Source: Siphonodentalium dalli
Lineage: Eukaryota; Mollusca; Scaphopoda; Gadilida; Siphonodentaliidae
Assembly: GCA_032622095.1 (NCBI GenBank)
Contig: CP136067.1
Span: 130,839,990-130,903,989, forward strand
Reading direction: 5' to 3'
DNA: 64,000 nucleotides
This document shows positions 10,891 to 22,038 of the stretch, in pieces. Every line of letters starts with the position of its first letter. Within the stretch, counting starts at the first letter, position 1. A program made the translations under genes and the position numbers. The notes under the pieces are model-generated. The model saw nothing but the letters and a program-made list of their open reading frames with translations. It was not told the origin of the DNA and searched no databases.

Positions 10891-12803
10891 ACTAAAATAC
10901 AAATATACACCATACCAGTGTACATGTTCCAATGATCGATTTTGGCTAAACCCAAACCAACTGTCAAAACCATACTGAATTCTATAAATCGATAATTACA
11001 GTCTAAATATCCTCATGTATGTCTTATTAGCAATAAAATTCCCTTTCATTTGACATATAACTCGACGAAATTGAAAGAATCGAAGACGAGATATCTTATC
11101 AGAATCTAGCAAAATCTATCGAATAAATCTGGTCGTCAATCTGCATGTCCGCTCACAGGCATTCGACCTAGTTATAAAATCAATATTTGCGAAAAATAAT
11201 TTGTCGCGAACGTGTACTTAAAGGGGTACTGTACACAGGGATAGACAATTTTTGTATTTACTTCCATTGAAATAACTTTCAAGTTAGATTGTGTTCGTGT
11301 TATATGAGTTTCGTATAAACCTAATTTACCGAAGAAAATATTGATCTTGGAAACGAATATATTACGATTTCAAAGTACGCGCCATGTTTTTGACCTTCAC
11401 CGGAGAATACTCAGGTCGCAGGAAGAACCGGAAGTTCATTGTTCACAGCTTCAATTGATGTCTTCAATCTCTTCCATCGAACAATCTCACTCCCTATAAA
11501 AATACTTGACGCTTTATGACTCTTGTTTCTTTCTCTTTTTTTTCCGAATCGGTTATAGCGGCCTTTCTTTTGCAGGTAACATGTTTGATGTTTTGTTTGC
11601 AACTCAATAATGTTCGCGAACGGCCGTCGATAAAAGACACGCAACAGATACGATTTCAAGAACGGTAACTCGTACTGGCATAATACTCCATTTTATGACT
11701 CCAGCCATAAATTAATTTATATTAAATAATTCAATTTTACTTTTGTGATAGCCTGTTAACCGGAACGTTTTCAGTAGACATCGTCGACTCAAATTAGTTA
11801 TTTTAAAATATACTATTGATATTAGATCGCTATTGTCACCGGGAATTTATTGAAATTGGGGTACAGTACCCCTTTAAGCGCGATGATATAACCTATAAAT
11901 CTTCATATATGTTCCGCAAGTAATTCCGAAGCCATCCATACCTCTTTTATTTCATCCGATGTGTTTGTGCCAAATTTTTCAACTTTATTCATGAAACGAA
12001 TTTCAGAAACAAGACGTGTCTGCGACTTGAAGTAGATATTGAAACATAAAGTAAAACAAGAATGCACGGGTCAAGGTCGCGTGGAATTCCCAGAATTTGC
12101 ATATCGTATCAAAGCAAATTCCAATTATTTAATTATACTTTCAAGTCCACTTTTGATTTTAAATCAGATAAACATCTTGTTACAGAGAAAATTATTAATT
12201 CTAGTGTTTCTTCAAAACTCCATCGGATATCTATGCATGTTTATTTTTTTTCAAACGAATCTTTGTGAACTTTACTCTCGATTATTGCCAATCCAATCAG
12301 CAAGCCTGTCACACTTAACTGCCAGTCCCAGACAAGTCTTGTTTTTGGAATTCGTTTGATGAATAAAGTTGAAAAATTGGGCACAAACACATCGGATGAC
12401 ATAAAAAAGGTATGGATGGCTTCGGAATTACTTGCGGAATATATATGAGCATTTATAGGTTAAATTATCGCGTGTAAGTACACGTTCGCGACAAGTTATT
12501 GCTCGAAAATATTGATTTTATAACTAGGTTAAAGGCCTCTTGGCTGACATGCAGTTTGACGACCCGATTCACTCGGTATATTTCGCTATATTCTGATAGG
12601 ATATCTCGACTTCGATTCTTTCAATTTCGCCGAGGATTATGTCAAATGAAAGGGAATTTTATGGCCAATAATACACACGTGAGGTTATTTTGGCTGCAAT
12701 TATCGATGTCTAGAATTCAGTAGGGTTTTGACAGTTTGTGTGGTTTAGCCAAAATCTATCATTGGAACATTTACAGTGGTATAGTGTATATTTGTATTTT
12801 AGT
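10891..12803. mobile_element. Very long inverted-repeat (foldback) element
   Basis: The left arm runs from 10891 (ACTAAAATACAAATATACAC) to about 12029. The right arm runs from about 12322 to 12803 in inverted orientation. Paired landmarks include CCCTTTCATTTGACATA with TGTCAAATGAAAGGG, GTCGCGAACGTGTACTTA with TAAGTACACGTTCGCGAC, and CGGAATTACTTGCGGAA with its complement. After removing the inserted element at 11222-11873, the arms are about 480 bp with moderate divergence, around a loop of about 290 bp. No transposase or clear target duplication was found. This is a large MITE-like or foldback element. Confidence 0.75.
11222..11873. mobile_element. TTAA-flanked element nested in foldback arm
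   Basis: TTAA at 11218-11221 and 11874-11877 flank perfect inverted ends AGGGGTACTGTAC and GTACAGTACCCCT. The 652-bp insert interrupts the left arm of the larger inverted repeat, whose intact right arm shows the pre-insertion text. TTAA duplication is used by the piggyBac and Kolobok superfamilies; the ends alone do not decide between them. A minus-strand open frame at 11659-11411 contains FIGSEIVRWKRLKTSIEA. That is reminiscent of a short segment seen in cnidarian and other transposon-associated proteins, and may be a remnant of the parental coding region. Confidence 0.8.
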
Positions 12804-13349
12804 GTCCCCCCCAAGGGGTTTGTAACACATATTAGAGTTACTATTACGCGTGGCTGATACTGGTTATTGAGACATATGCGAAGTAGTGTCGTAATATATA
12901 ATTTGGCGACGACCGTATCATGACCCTGCATTTATTGTGTTGGTCTAAATAACTGTGACTAGTTTATTCTTATTTATATTGGGCAATGATATAAAATAAA
13001 ACACCAAGTTCGCATTATGACATCAAACTGAATGAAGCTCCCTCTTATTTCGCCAAGACAATAACTTATCTGGTGATTAACTTGTTTTGTGAAAATATTA
13101 AACATCTTAGGAGTTATTGAATAGTAAAGAAGTTAAAAAATATTTTAATCCGTTACATGTATTAAAATCCATGTGTTAGTGTTTTCTAAGTACATTTTGA
13201 CTCTGGTAAATTCTTGCTCGCCATCGACAGATTCATTTGCACAAAGTCAATTACATTTAAACTGATAAGTCTCATTTCAATATCCTTATAATTTATAATT
13301 AACTTTGAATGAGGGGCTTTAAAGCACTTAGTGATCCACGTTCTATCAC
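12804..13349. other. Unassigned intergenic DNA
   Basis: No gene, RNA or clear repeat was recognised. Confidence 0.4.
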
Positions 13350-13814
13350 AATTGTGACCCGCCATATCAAATCCAGTCGTAAGTCGGGATTTTTTTTACC
13401 CAGTGCCAATGCATTCTCTTATATATGCGAGTCGACCATAGGTCGCCTCGCATATATAAGAGAATGCATTGGCCTAACAATTTTTTACAATTTTAATAAT
13501 TTGTTCTTGTATTCTTTAACAATTTTATAATTTCACCCATACAGAGCCCCAGACAAACATGAGCAGACGACACTCTTCTATATGCTTCTATATATGTGTG
13601 GGGCTCCCTGCAGGGTAATGGATGTTTTTTATTTTATGTCCTAAACATTGTAAGACACATTTTTTTTTTTTTAAATGATAAAAAATTGTTAGGCCAATGC
13701 ATTCTCTTATATATGCGATGCGACCTATGGTCGACTCGCATATATAAGAGAATGCATTGGCACAGGGTAAAAAATCCCGACTTACGACTGGATTTGATAT
13801 GGCGGGTCACAATT
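13350..13814. mobile_element. Palindromic element with nested CCAATGCATTC hairpins
   Basis: The outer arms 13350-13476 and 13692-13814 are near-perfect inverted repeats (AATTGTGACCCGCCATATC ... GATATGGCGGGTCACAATT). Each arm contains a complete inner palindrome of the CCAATGCATTCTCTTATATA word and its complement, at about 13403-13474 and 13691-13762. The element is therefore a palindrome of palindromes. The loop also carries a smaller dyad (AGCCCCAGACA ... TGTGTGGGGCT). Open frames inside are by-products of the inverted repeat. Confidence 0.8.
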
Positions 13815-14305
13815 AGTACAAATGAGCCCATTACTGAGATGTTGTGGTGGCCGAATAACGACTTTCAATAAGGGCTGGTCGCGTTTTAGATATGTGCCAG
13901 GCCAGCAAACCAATCGTATTATTATCCATCCCTTAACTGACACCTTTTCTGATTGGGCAAAAGCCGCCACGTGATAATCCGGGAAAAAGTCATATTGGAC
14001 TCCCGAATGTCATATTGGACTCCCAAGTGTGCAATATGACTTTTGTCGAGACTATGCGACGTCGCGAAAGGAATCGGTGAAATTGTGAAGCGCGCGCAAC
14101 ACTGGTGGATTTAGCAGACGTTTCATTTCCGCAGTGAGTTTTTTTTTCACTTCCGTGTTTACTTTTCCAAATCATGCTTTCTGATGATCAAAATGCAGGC
14201 TTTTATAGAGAATTAAGTGCCGACAAATACCAAAAATAACCACAAACGTTTATTCACAAAATTAAGAAAATTTGGATAAACATGCAGATGGATAATACAG
14301 ATATC

Positions 14306-14466
14306 ATTATACAATGTTGTGTACAGTATGAGTTTTCTTGTACTCGTCCAGGTTATGGTGAAAAGTCATATTGGACTCGACTCTGCGTGTCTCGTCCAAT
14401 ATGACTTTTCACCGCAACCTGGACTCGTACAAGAAAAACACATCCTGTACACATCATTGTATAATA
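14306..14466. repeat. Long hairpin with GTCCAATATGACTTTTCACC arms
   Basis: Arms 14306-14376 and 14394-14466 are inverted with a few mismatches around a 17-nt loop. The innermost part pairs GTGAAAAGTCATATTGGAC with its complement. The words CATATTGGACTC also occur twice, and once inverted, at about 13990-14042, so a partial relative sits 300 bp upstream. Confidence 0.75.
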
Positions 14467-14640
14467 CCTTTATATTATCGTCTCTAATAAAGAACGTATA
14501 TGCTTTAGTCATCAAATGTCAGTATACATATAAGAACCACCTCAAGTATATTTTTTGTACTCGTGTTTTAATGAAAAAATGATAAATGCTTTTATGAATT
14601 GATCTTCATGTTACATACGAATGATGGTGATTGTAAGTAT

Positions 14641-14815
14641 TGGTTAGCTGGAAATAACCCCAGGTACTAATTATGCGTCAAAATCGGATCATTAAATAAT
14701 TACGGTACCAAATGTTCTCATCATTCTTCTGCCTGGTTAGTTGGAAATAACCTCAGGTACTAATTACGCGTCCAATCGGATTATTAAATAGTTAGCATAA
14801 ATTTACGGTACCAAC
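14641..14815. repeat. Two-copy tandem duplication beside the GTPase exon
   Basis: The text GGTTAG(C/T)TGGAAATAACC, CAGGTACTAATTA, CGGAT(C/T)ATTAAATA and ACGGTACCAA occurs at about 14641-14710 and again at 14738-14814 (period about 100 bp). The second copy ends at the splice donor of the adjacent exon, so it lies in the first intron on the minus strand. Confidence 0.7.
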
Positions 14816-15140
14816 CTGCGACATCGTCTATATCACCAATGTATTCTGACGTCACTAATTGTCTTATCATCGCCGTCTTCCCAACGTCATGTGAACCTAT
14901 GACAGCCACACGACAGCATTCTTTGTCCAAACCCGATTCGTCTGTGTAAAAGAGGTCAGAACAGCTAGAAGTGCGGGAAGAATTTTCGCTCGATTCGCCA
15001 CTGCTTGATGTTAGGCTTACGTCACCCAGAGAGTGCATCGAATCCCCCTTGTTGATGAGTCCTTTTGATGTGAAGCTGAACGAACGACACGAATGTCTGT
15101 CACGATCTTCAGAATTAGTTTTATAATTTCGACAAGACAT
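14816..15140 (-). CDS. Ras-like (RGK-type) small GTPase, first coding exon
   Basis: The minus-strand ATG at 15140-15138 opens 108 codons. Residues 1-75 are polar and rich in Ser, with a run of SSS/ESSENSSRTSSCSD and charged residues. Residues 77-95 read RVAVIGSHDVGKTAMIRQL, a G-domain beta1 strand plus P-loop (GxxxxGKT, residues 82-89), followed by VTSEYIGDIDD. Members of the RGK (Rad/Rem/Gem) subfamily in invertebrates have a long Ser-rich N-terminal extension and a TSEY motif just after the P-loop helix, which fits here. RGK proteins bind guanine nucleotides and regulate voltage-gated calcium channels and the cytoskeleton (family knowledge). The exon ends at 14816 in CGCAG followed by GTTGGT, a good donor, so the frame beyond it is intron. 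No downstream exon was recognised to the left, so the first intron probably exceeds 14 kb. A TATATTTATA-like box lies about 30-45 bp upstream of the ATG (about 15170-15185). Another Ras subfamily is possible. Confidence 0.7.
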
Positions 15141-15904
15141 TTTGACAATCTATACAGGATTTCGAAGCTGCGATATAAATATACAGCGATATATTATTCA
15201 CATCATTTCGGCCAATTTGTGACTTTTTCATCTGACGTGTGTGTCGGATAATTGATCTGGAGGATTTATGTAAATGTTAGCCCAAACTACATTTCCAAGT
15301 AACGATGGTTTTGTTGTTTATTTTGAGGAATAATACCGCGTCAGATGAATTCAGCCCAAATATGTTAACAGTTGTCGTGTCAAACATTCGGCAGTAGGTT
15401 AGCGTTATTTAGTATTTGTGGATGTCATTTAACATGGGGAAAATAGACTACTGCGATTGAACGAGCATGTGAATTTGTCGTTTTTAATGTACAGCAACTT
15501 GATAATCAATAACAGAGGCATTCTCTGTCAAATAAGGTCGCTCTATTTACGGTATTAATTGCGGAACTTTCTAAAGTAAACTACGCGTAAACGGATACCT
15601 ACGGTAAATTATAGAATGTGCCGGAATCGGCCTAATCGCCCCAGGGCCAACTCGCCCAGTCGACGTGTGTCAATTCGGTACCTACTATAACATGTACCCG
15701 AGTCCGATACGGAATAAAAGATGTATACGGGTGTTATATAGCGTTTGGTCCGTTGTTTCTCAATGAATATTATTGAAATTTGGTGTATATGTCCGGGCTG
15801 GGACATGGAATACAACAACGTTTGAATTGTTTTTAAATTTACAAATTTGTTGATTTTATTCAATTTTTTTTCGTTCTGAAAACACACTATAAAGTGTATA
15901 TAAT
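15141..15904. other. Upstream flank of the GTPase exon, no other gene
   Basis: This is 5' flank for the minus-strand GTPase. It is AT-rich with no other recognisable gene. The 15600-15930 part carries degraded repeat text. Confidence 0.4.
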
Positions 15905-16205
15905 ATAATAACGAACACAAGACATACATAATTTATAAACTGTTAACAAAAGATATCAAATTCAATACATGACAAAGATGACTCAGTGGAGTTTATAAAG
16001 TGAACATAAAAACATTGAGGTAAGAATCTTTTTAAGGAATGCAACTTTATTTAATGATAATAAACACATAAATTAAAATAACAAACATGAGACATACATG
16101 ATTTATAAACTGTTAACAAAAGATATCAAACTCAATACATGACAAAGATGACTCAGTGAAGTTTATAAAGTGAACATAAAAATATTAAGGTAAGAATCTG
16201 TTTAA
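15905..16205. repeat. Tandem duplication, 170-bp unit, two copies
   Basis: GACATACAT(A/G)ATTTATAA begins at 15921 and again at 16091. The following 120 bases (AACTGTTAACAAAAGATATC, ACATGACAAAGATGACTCAG, AAAGTGAACATAAAAA, GGTAAGAATCT) are nearly identical. This indicates a young duplication with a 170-bp period. Confidence 0.85.
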
Positions 16206-17640
16206 GCATTACTAAACCGTTTAGCACAGACCACAGTCCACTTCACTCATCCGATCATCACCAAACTTCATATTTATCTTGATATTGATCTATCAGATGA
16301 GAGCTATCAAATATTTTTTTAATTCATAGGAAAAAATGGTCGCAAGCGGCCATATTGCATTTACGTTATATTTTATCGCGTCATGTCGATATCTAGTATT
16401 ACTTAGAAATTTCACCTTTCCAGATTCATAATTGCTCCATTAACTGTAACAGATGAAATTATTCCCCTCTTCGGATAGAGTGTCACTGAAACTTTATTTT
16501 GTCAGACTGTCTGTATAATCACTGATTATATATGGCAATAATCTGTAATAAGATGTAGCACTATTATATTTTATATTTACATGCAGTGCTGTTTTTATAC
16601 ATCAATTATAATCCCCCTAGATCATCATGTGATCGATCATACATCGCGCGAGGACCTGGTTGAATTAAGGGGGGTTTTATGGATCACTTCTGTCCCCAAG
16701 CTAGATTATACTTATGACATTTAATGGCATGTTTCTAACGTGGAGGGTTAGATATGCTTGAGAAACCACCACTCTTTAATTCACACCAAGTTCTCAGCTG
16801 TCATGTTCGGATATTAGAACCCATAGCCATGATATATGGTTTATTTTGTGTATACTAGTAACATAGTTATTTTCAGTACCTTTATATACCAGTACTGTGT
16901 ATAACAATGCATATAAATTAATCCATGTATACATGTATATTGATTCAACGGATTCAGTGGTTTTGTCCATCAGTCTATCAAATTTGCGGGGAAAACATGG
17001 CCACAAGCAGTACACCCTGCTAAATTTCGAATTTGAATCAATTGGCGCACCCTGCAGCCAGCTTTTATTGGAAAACTTTTTCTTATGTGGATATTTTGGG
17101 TCACCGCTAGATGTGAGCCATATTTTGTTCTCAAACTGTCCTTGTGAAGACATCACTGCCAGCGGTGATCTTCAATTTTACTATTTTTATGGCTAAATAA
17201 TTTGGTTGATCCTACAGACGACACCCCTTGTCCGATCGTCATCAGATTCCACAATTATCTTCTGGATAACCAGGGTGAGAGTAATATAATTTTCCCGAAT
17301 TTCGTTAAAAAACATTACCACAGGCAGCAATTTGGTATCTTACTCTTTGATCCTCTTTTGCATGACTGAATTGTTTAGCAACTGTACAGACATATCCCTC
17401 ATATGGTTTTTATATACATGTATATCTCTTCATGCGGATAGCCAGTATTACGTATAGGTACTTCAACTTTCTGCATTCCTGTCATCATTTGAAATATACA
17501 AATTTACCTGATACATGCACCCTTCAAAATTTGTTTCGTCGTATCTATTTTAATGACCCGTATGGTAATATTGATACAGATATATTTGTCAAACATTTCT
17601 TTGTACAATATACAGGTATTTAGTTTGTAACTAAATCTAG
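16206..17640. other. Degenerate repeat-derived DNA, no gene
   Basis: It contains phrases such as CCGATCATCACCAAACTTCAT (about 16250) and CCGATCGTCATCAGATTCCA (about 17232), and paired TATCTAGTATTAC / TAGCCAGTATTACG words. These suggest internal decayed tandem units. No coding region was recognised. Confidence 0.35.
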
Positions 17641-17646
17641 AAATAT

Positions 17647-18130
17647 ATAATAGTAGCTCGTGGACCCCACTTCGTCCGGGATGTTCCCCTCTGATTTTCG
17701 GAGAAATGCGCGATTTAACCTTGAATTGACTATTTTAAAGGTGAAGGTCATGTCGGGGTCACGATTTGACCCGTCCAAAACACTCCCCGGACAAAAGTCA
17801 CGACAAAAGTACCCGTCGAAATCCGCCCGGCTTTATACCCGATTTGACCTTGAATTGACAATTTTGAATGTCAAGATCAGGTCAGGGTCATGATTTGACC
17901 CACCCGAAACACTCCTGGGACAAAAGTAACAGTAGGTATCAAATTTCGTTGAAATACTTCCGTTTTACCAGATTTGACCTTGAATTGATCTTTTTGAATG
18001 TCAAAGTCAGGTCGGGATCAAGATTTGACCCGTCCAAAATACTCCCTGGAAATAATTTCCCCTAGGTATCAAATTTCGTCAAATCTGTCCGGCAGTTTTC
18101 CCGGCCATAGCTAACAGACAAACAGACAGA
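17647..18130 (+). repeat. Interspersed repeat with TGACCTTGAATTGA units
   Basis: It starts with a CG-rich motif (CCCACTTCGTCCGGG), contains three to four diverged units of about 110-130 bp with (G)ATTTGACCTTGAATTGA, GGTCA(G)GGTCA and GATTTGACCC(G/A)(T/C)CC, and ends with CAAATTTCGTCAAAT and a GACAAACAGACAGACAAA tail. This start-to-tail layout is common in invertebrate interspersed repeats. A second start motif (ACTCGACTTCGTTCGGG) follows at 18168. Confidence 0.6.
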
Positions 18131-18154
18131 CAAATGTCCAAAATATATATTAAA

Positions 18155-18515
18155 CTAGCTGATGTACTCGACTTCGTTCGGGCTAGTTAGGGATTTTTTT
18201 TTGTGATCGCCTCCATCTGGACAGTACCCAGTATATACAGCGTCTGGCCAAACTATTGTTCAATTGGTCCAGAAACATGCCTATATCAGCACGTTCGAGA
18301 ACATGGTCCCACGTGAAATTGGACCCGTCCATATTGCTCCCGGGATCGAAGTAGTCCTACACACAAATTTTTAGTCGGATCGGTCAAGGTCCAGAAACAT
18401 GCCTATGAGCGAGGTCAAGTTGACACGTTAAATACCAAATTCGAGCAGTGTTAGAGTCTATAACACATACACACATGCATTCACGCATACACACATACAT
18501 ACATACATACAGGCA
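18155..18515 (+). repeat. Second related interspersed repeat with (ACAT)n tail
   Basis: It begins ACTAGCTGATGTACTCGACT, a variant of the 17.65-kb start. It repeats GGTCCAGAAACATGCCTAT twice (about 18269 and 18389) and ends in ACACAT/ACAT microsatellite sequence at about 18470-18512. No coding capacity is present. Confidence 0.55.
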
Positions 18516-19170
18516 GGTGTTTCAAAATGTATAATCGATAGCTACAACAATTCTATGGTAGATAGTTCACGGCCGACCTGATGCATGCATCTTAGTTTTC
18601 TTGTCAATACTGATACTTAGAAATAGATGTGTTGCCGATGAGTTGCAAGCGTGTTATGAGTTGGGTCCGTGTCTACGGCTATATATATGGGACGCTGTGT
18701 CATCATCTAATTAAAATAAATTATCACATTCTAGGTTGTCATAGTCACGTGAGTCGTGTGTAGCTCCCAATCCCCTGCGCATTTTAATACAAGATACATA
18801 TAGCAGGTTGACCGGGCGTTGTCCATGTTAAAGTGATGATGTGGAGCACTCCGCTGGGGAAATTTGATGGGATTATAAATAATCTTCATCAAGGTAGTTA
18901 CAATATATACATAAATGGGCTTAATGCAACGTCATTATTATACATGCATCATATGCATTTAATCACGTTGGTTGATTTTTTTCCGTTAGTTTATCGCAAT
19001 TAGTTCGGCCCAAGTTAAAACGTAAACATACAATGGACATTGTTTGAATTCTTGGTAATAGAAGATTGCTATTTAATCTTCCATATTGGATACAAATACG
19101 TCACATCACGGAGATGACTAAATAAGTTTAGTTAAGTTGGTGATACTTTAATAAATGTTGATTCCCCTTA
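18516..19170. other. Unassigned intergenic DNA
   Basis: Nothing recognised. Confidence 0.35.
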
Positions 19171-19174
19171 TCCG

Positions 19175-19490
19175 ACCTTCATTCCTGACTTGAACAGCGC
19201 CCTGTGTTTGGAACTTTAAACCACATCACTTAATTCATCATACCATATACCATATGATAACATATATCAGGTTTCTTTGAAAATCGGATATGTTTTGTGT
19301 CATTGTTGACGCTCCCTTCCCTGATCACCATTCCTGACTTGAACAGCGCCATGTGCTTGGAACTTTAAACCACATCACTTAATTCATCATACCATATACC
19401 ATATGGTATCAATTATCATGTTTCTATGAAAATCGGATATTTTTTGTATCATTGTTGGCGATCCCTCCCCTGATCACCATTCCTGACCCC
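19175..19490. repeat. 149-bp tandem repeat, two full copies
   Basis: ATTCCTGACTTGAACAGCGC starts at 19181 and 19330, and a truncated third start lies at 19479. The 149-bp units share GGAACTTTAAACCACATCAC, ATACCATATACCATATG and GAAAATCGGATAT. A diverged relative lies at about 20145-20290 (CATATGTATACTT, TTGAATTCGACTG, AAATCATGCCATA). Confidence 0.85.
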
Positions 19491-19514
19491 AATGGTAGGA
19501 ATTCGGAAACTTTA

Positions 19515-20137
19515 CAGGATTACACCGGTGTATCGATGCCCACTAATCTACTGAGCACGCTGCTGAAAAGTGTGTGTGATGTGCCGCCCGTTACTCCATT
19601 ATAGATTATGCATTCTTAGTCGTTAATCTTCCCGCATGTGACGTCATATGAGGGGCTACTAGCGACACACAGTGTCAAGCTTGAAAGGCTGTCGCAATTG
19701 GCTTTTATTTACAGCTTGTGTTTACAAAGACGACTGGACCACTGGAGCTGAAAATGCGTGCATATGGGTAATTTGATCCGTGGGATCTTATTAGATAGGT
19801 TCCGTTGACATGAGTTGTCTTAAAAGGGCATTAATAATGAATTCAATTCAATAATTAAGCATATACCCAAAATGGTTGCAATCTGATCGGTGAAAATTGA
19901 AACACAGGGATAAATTGACCCAAGTGTAATGAGACAGATACCGCTGACCTCAGACGACTTAACATGTGTGACGATTAACAATTGAGACTGCATAATCCAT
20001 AATCGAATATGCATTCGCATGAATCGCCATAACTTCAGTTATGGGCGGGCCATTCCAAAAAAAAATATGTTTGGCAATGTACTCAGTTGATCAGCGGGCA
20101 TCGATAATGATTGAGAAAAGTTACACCGGTGTAATCC
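19515..20137. mobile_element. Inverted-repeat element, ends GGATTACACCGGTGTA
   Basis: GGATTACACCGGTGTA at 19517 pairs with TACACCGGTGTAATCC ending at 20137. Further in, ATCGATGCCCACTAATCTAC pairs with an imperfect complement at about 20076-20106, and ATTATGCATTC-type text near 19606 pairs with that near 19995. These imply diverged arms of about 100 bp around a 400-bp interior. It may be a MITE inserted in the 149-bp repeat region. No target duplication is evident. Confidence 0.5.
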
Positions 20138-20299
20138 ATTAAGCTACACCATTTGGTTTCATATCACACATATGTATACTTATAGGTTTGTGCGGAAATT
20201 CGCGATTCATATGTTTTGTCAATATTGGTGATCCACCCCATCCTTGAATTCGACTGCTATTTGGCAATTTTAAATCATGCCATACAGACCATGTACAAT

Positions 20300-20820
20300 G
20301 GATATGACGATAAAGTTAGAAGTTTGGTATTTGTCATGTTTGAGTTCCTTCCCTTTCCTCCTTCACTGACATTGACGACGTCACTTACATATGCTTGAAC
20401 GATACCATTATATTCGCTATATCATGCACTCTAAGCTCCCAATTTTGTTCCGCGGAAACCAAGTACCAATATAGAACCACACAGTTTGATTCCACACTGT
20501 TTTGGTTTCATCTGACGACAGAACATTTTTTTTTTTTTAAATTAGAAATGCATGTTCCCATCCGGCATCCCTGACATCGATACCTGAATACCTGTTGAAA
20601 TGGGCGCATGAATCCTGAGTTATCAGCTCACAGAGGGGTGCGAGACCTGCGTACCGCCTGAATGAAAATGGCCTAAATCCCCCGCAACAAAAGAGGGGGC
20701 TGACACCATCCTGTATCACTGATAGAGACGTTATTCACATTTCTTTGTCTCTCCGGACTCACATAACTCACAAGGCGACATGAGGTGCTTGTTATACGGT
20801 GACATCCTGTTATGTTATAA
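20300..20820. other. Unassigned intergenic DNA
   Basis: Only a T-run (about 20527-20538) and short random frames are present. Confidence 0.35.
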
Positions 20821-20823
20821 ACC

Positions 20824-21237
20824 TTAAAGTTGTTCACGTGAACCGATCGTATTTGTTCGTGAGGTGTATACCACTACAGAGCCATTAGTTGCGTTATCGC
20901 CCTTGCTACAACTTAGACAATCTCGTGCACACTCCGAATTATCTGAAACAGTTTCGACACACCTGGAAAGTTTGGGATTCACGCGAATCAGCTGACCGCC
21001 GGTAGCTAAAATAACGACCCAGGGTTTGAAGTTTCCAACCATACACTGGAAACTATCCGACCCAAAATATAATACGCCGAAGAAGGTGCACCAGAACAAC
21101 AACAGAACAACGTCGATAATGATTGTCGATAAGCAAGAAATTAGCTTAATCGTCTCAAGTATGAATACGACCGGAATGCATCTGATTATAAGAATTTTGC
21201 GCAAAATATAGACAAGACTAGTCATGATTAGACACAA
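20824..21237 (-). CDS. Possible exon of a membrane or secreted protein (unknown)
   Basis: A minus-strand frame of 137 codons. Residues 1-55 are strongly hydrophobic (ILRKILIIRCIPVVFILETI, then TIIIDVVLLLFWCTFFGVLY), enough for one or two membrane segments or a long signal anchor. A Cys-containing segment follows (FQCMVGNFKPW, RCVETVSDNSECARDCLSC). A strong splice donor candidate, CCAG followed by GTGTGT, lies after NPKLS at about residue 90, so the exon could end there and the Cys cluster could be intron read-through. No family was recognised. It could be a chance frame; length and composition give only modest support. Confidence 0.25.
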   Translation of the reverse strand: MCLIMTSLVYILRKILIIRCIPVVFILETIKLISCLSTIIIDVVLLLFWCTFFGVLYFGSDSFQCMVGNFKPWVVILATGGQLIRVNPKLSRCVETVSDNSECARDCLSCSKGDNATNGSVVVYTSRTNTIGSREQL

Positions 21238-21239
21238 AC

Positions 21240-22038
21240 AAAATATCCGAGCTCAGGGAACTATGCAAGTATTTTGTGAAGTCTTTTGGGGAAACACGAC
21301 TTAGTGTGCACTGGTAATCAGCCTAAATAGAGGCGGCATTTGTAGTGCCATAGCAAAGCTGAAATCTGGCAAGTCTTTGGTACTGAGCAAATAATTAATA
21401 CATATATTAGAGATTCAGTAGACGAGATGATGCGTACCTATGCGTTCGTTTTTCCAACCCTGATCATCATAAATAGTGAATTATTCCCCAAAGATAGCAT
21501 TATATTGGATTCATAGTAAAATATATATCGCACTCTTCTAGTGCTCGGCAAATATGTTAAAGCTTGGATACGTTAAAGTTAAACACAAACAGGACTAAGG
21601 CTATCATTTGCACAAACACGGATAGTTGTTTCTGAGTTTGACCGGAATGTCACCCTCTGTCCTAATGGCGCTCAGGTGACATTCCCATCTCGAGTGGCCA
21701 AGAAATGTCCTTGTCTCACTCAAGCGCCGGCGACAACTGCATAGTGTTTTACATATTTGTCTAAACACGCAACTCGTGTTGCCCTCGTTCGCATCGATCA
21801 CACATACTCGACTATAGATAAAGAACATTTTTCAACGTTGCTATGCGGATTACGCCTGGCGGTATGTTAACGACATAACCAATGGCAGCATGTCGCTTCA
21901 CTGTAAACAATGATCATTCCTCCAATATCCATCTTACAATTAAAGACATACTATGGACTTTTTCGAGTCCTATAAACTTATAAGTTAGTTCTCAGGCCCT
22001 ATGCTAACCTGGGAAATGTACCAATCACTGATCATTTC
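21240..22038. other. Unassigned intergenic or intronic DNA
   Basis: Short minus-strand frames are present (for example 21828-21604, Cys-rich KTLCSCRRRLSETRTF), but none was recognised. Confidence 0.3.

Noticed and set aside
13596-13871. Open frames inside the 13.35-13.81-kb palindrome
   Set aside because: They appear on both strands because the DNA is an inverted repeat, and the same peptides recur at other MITE copies.
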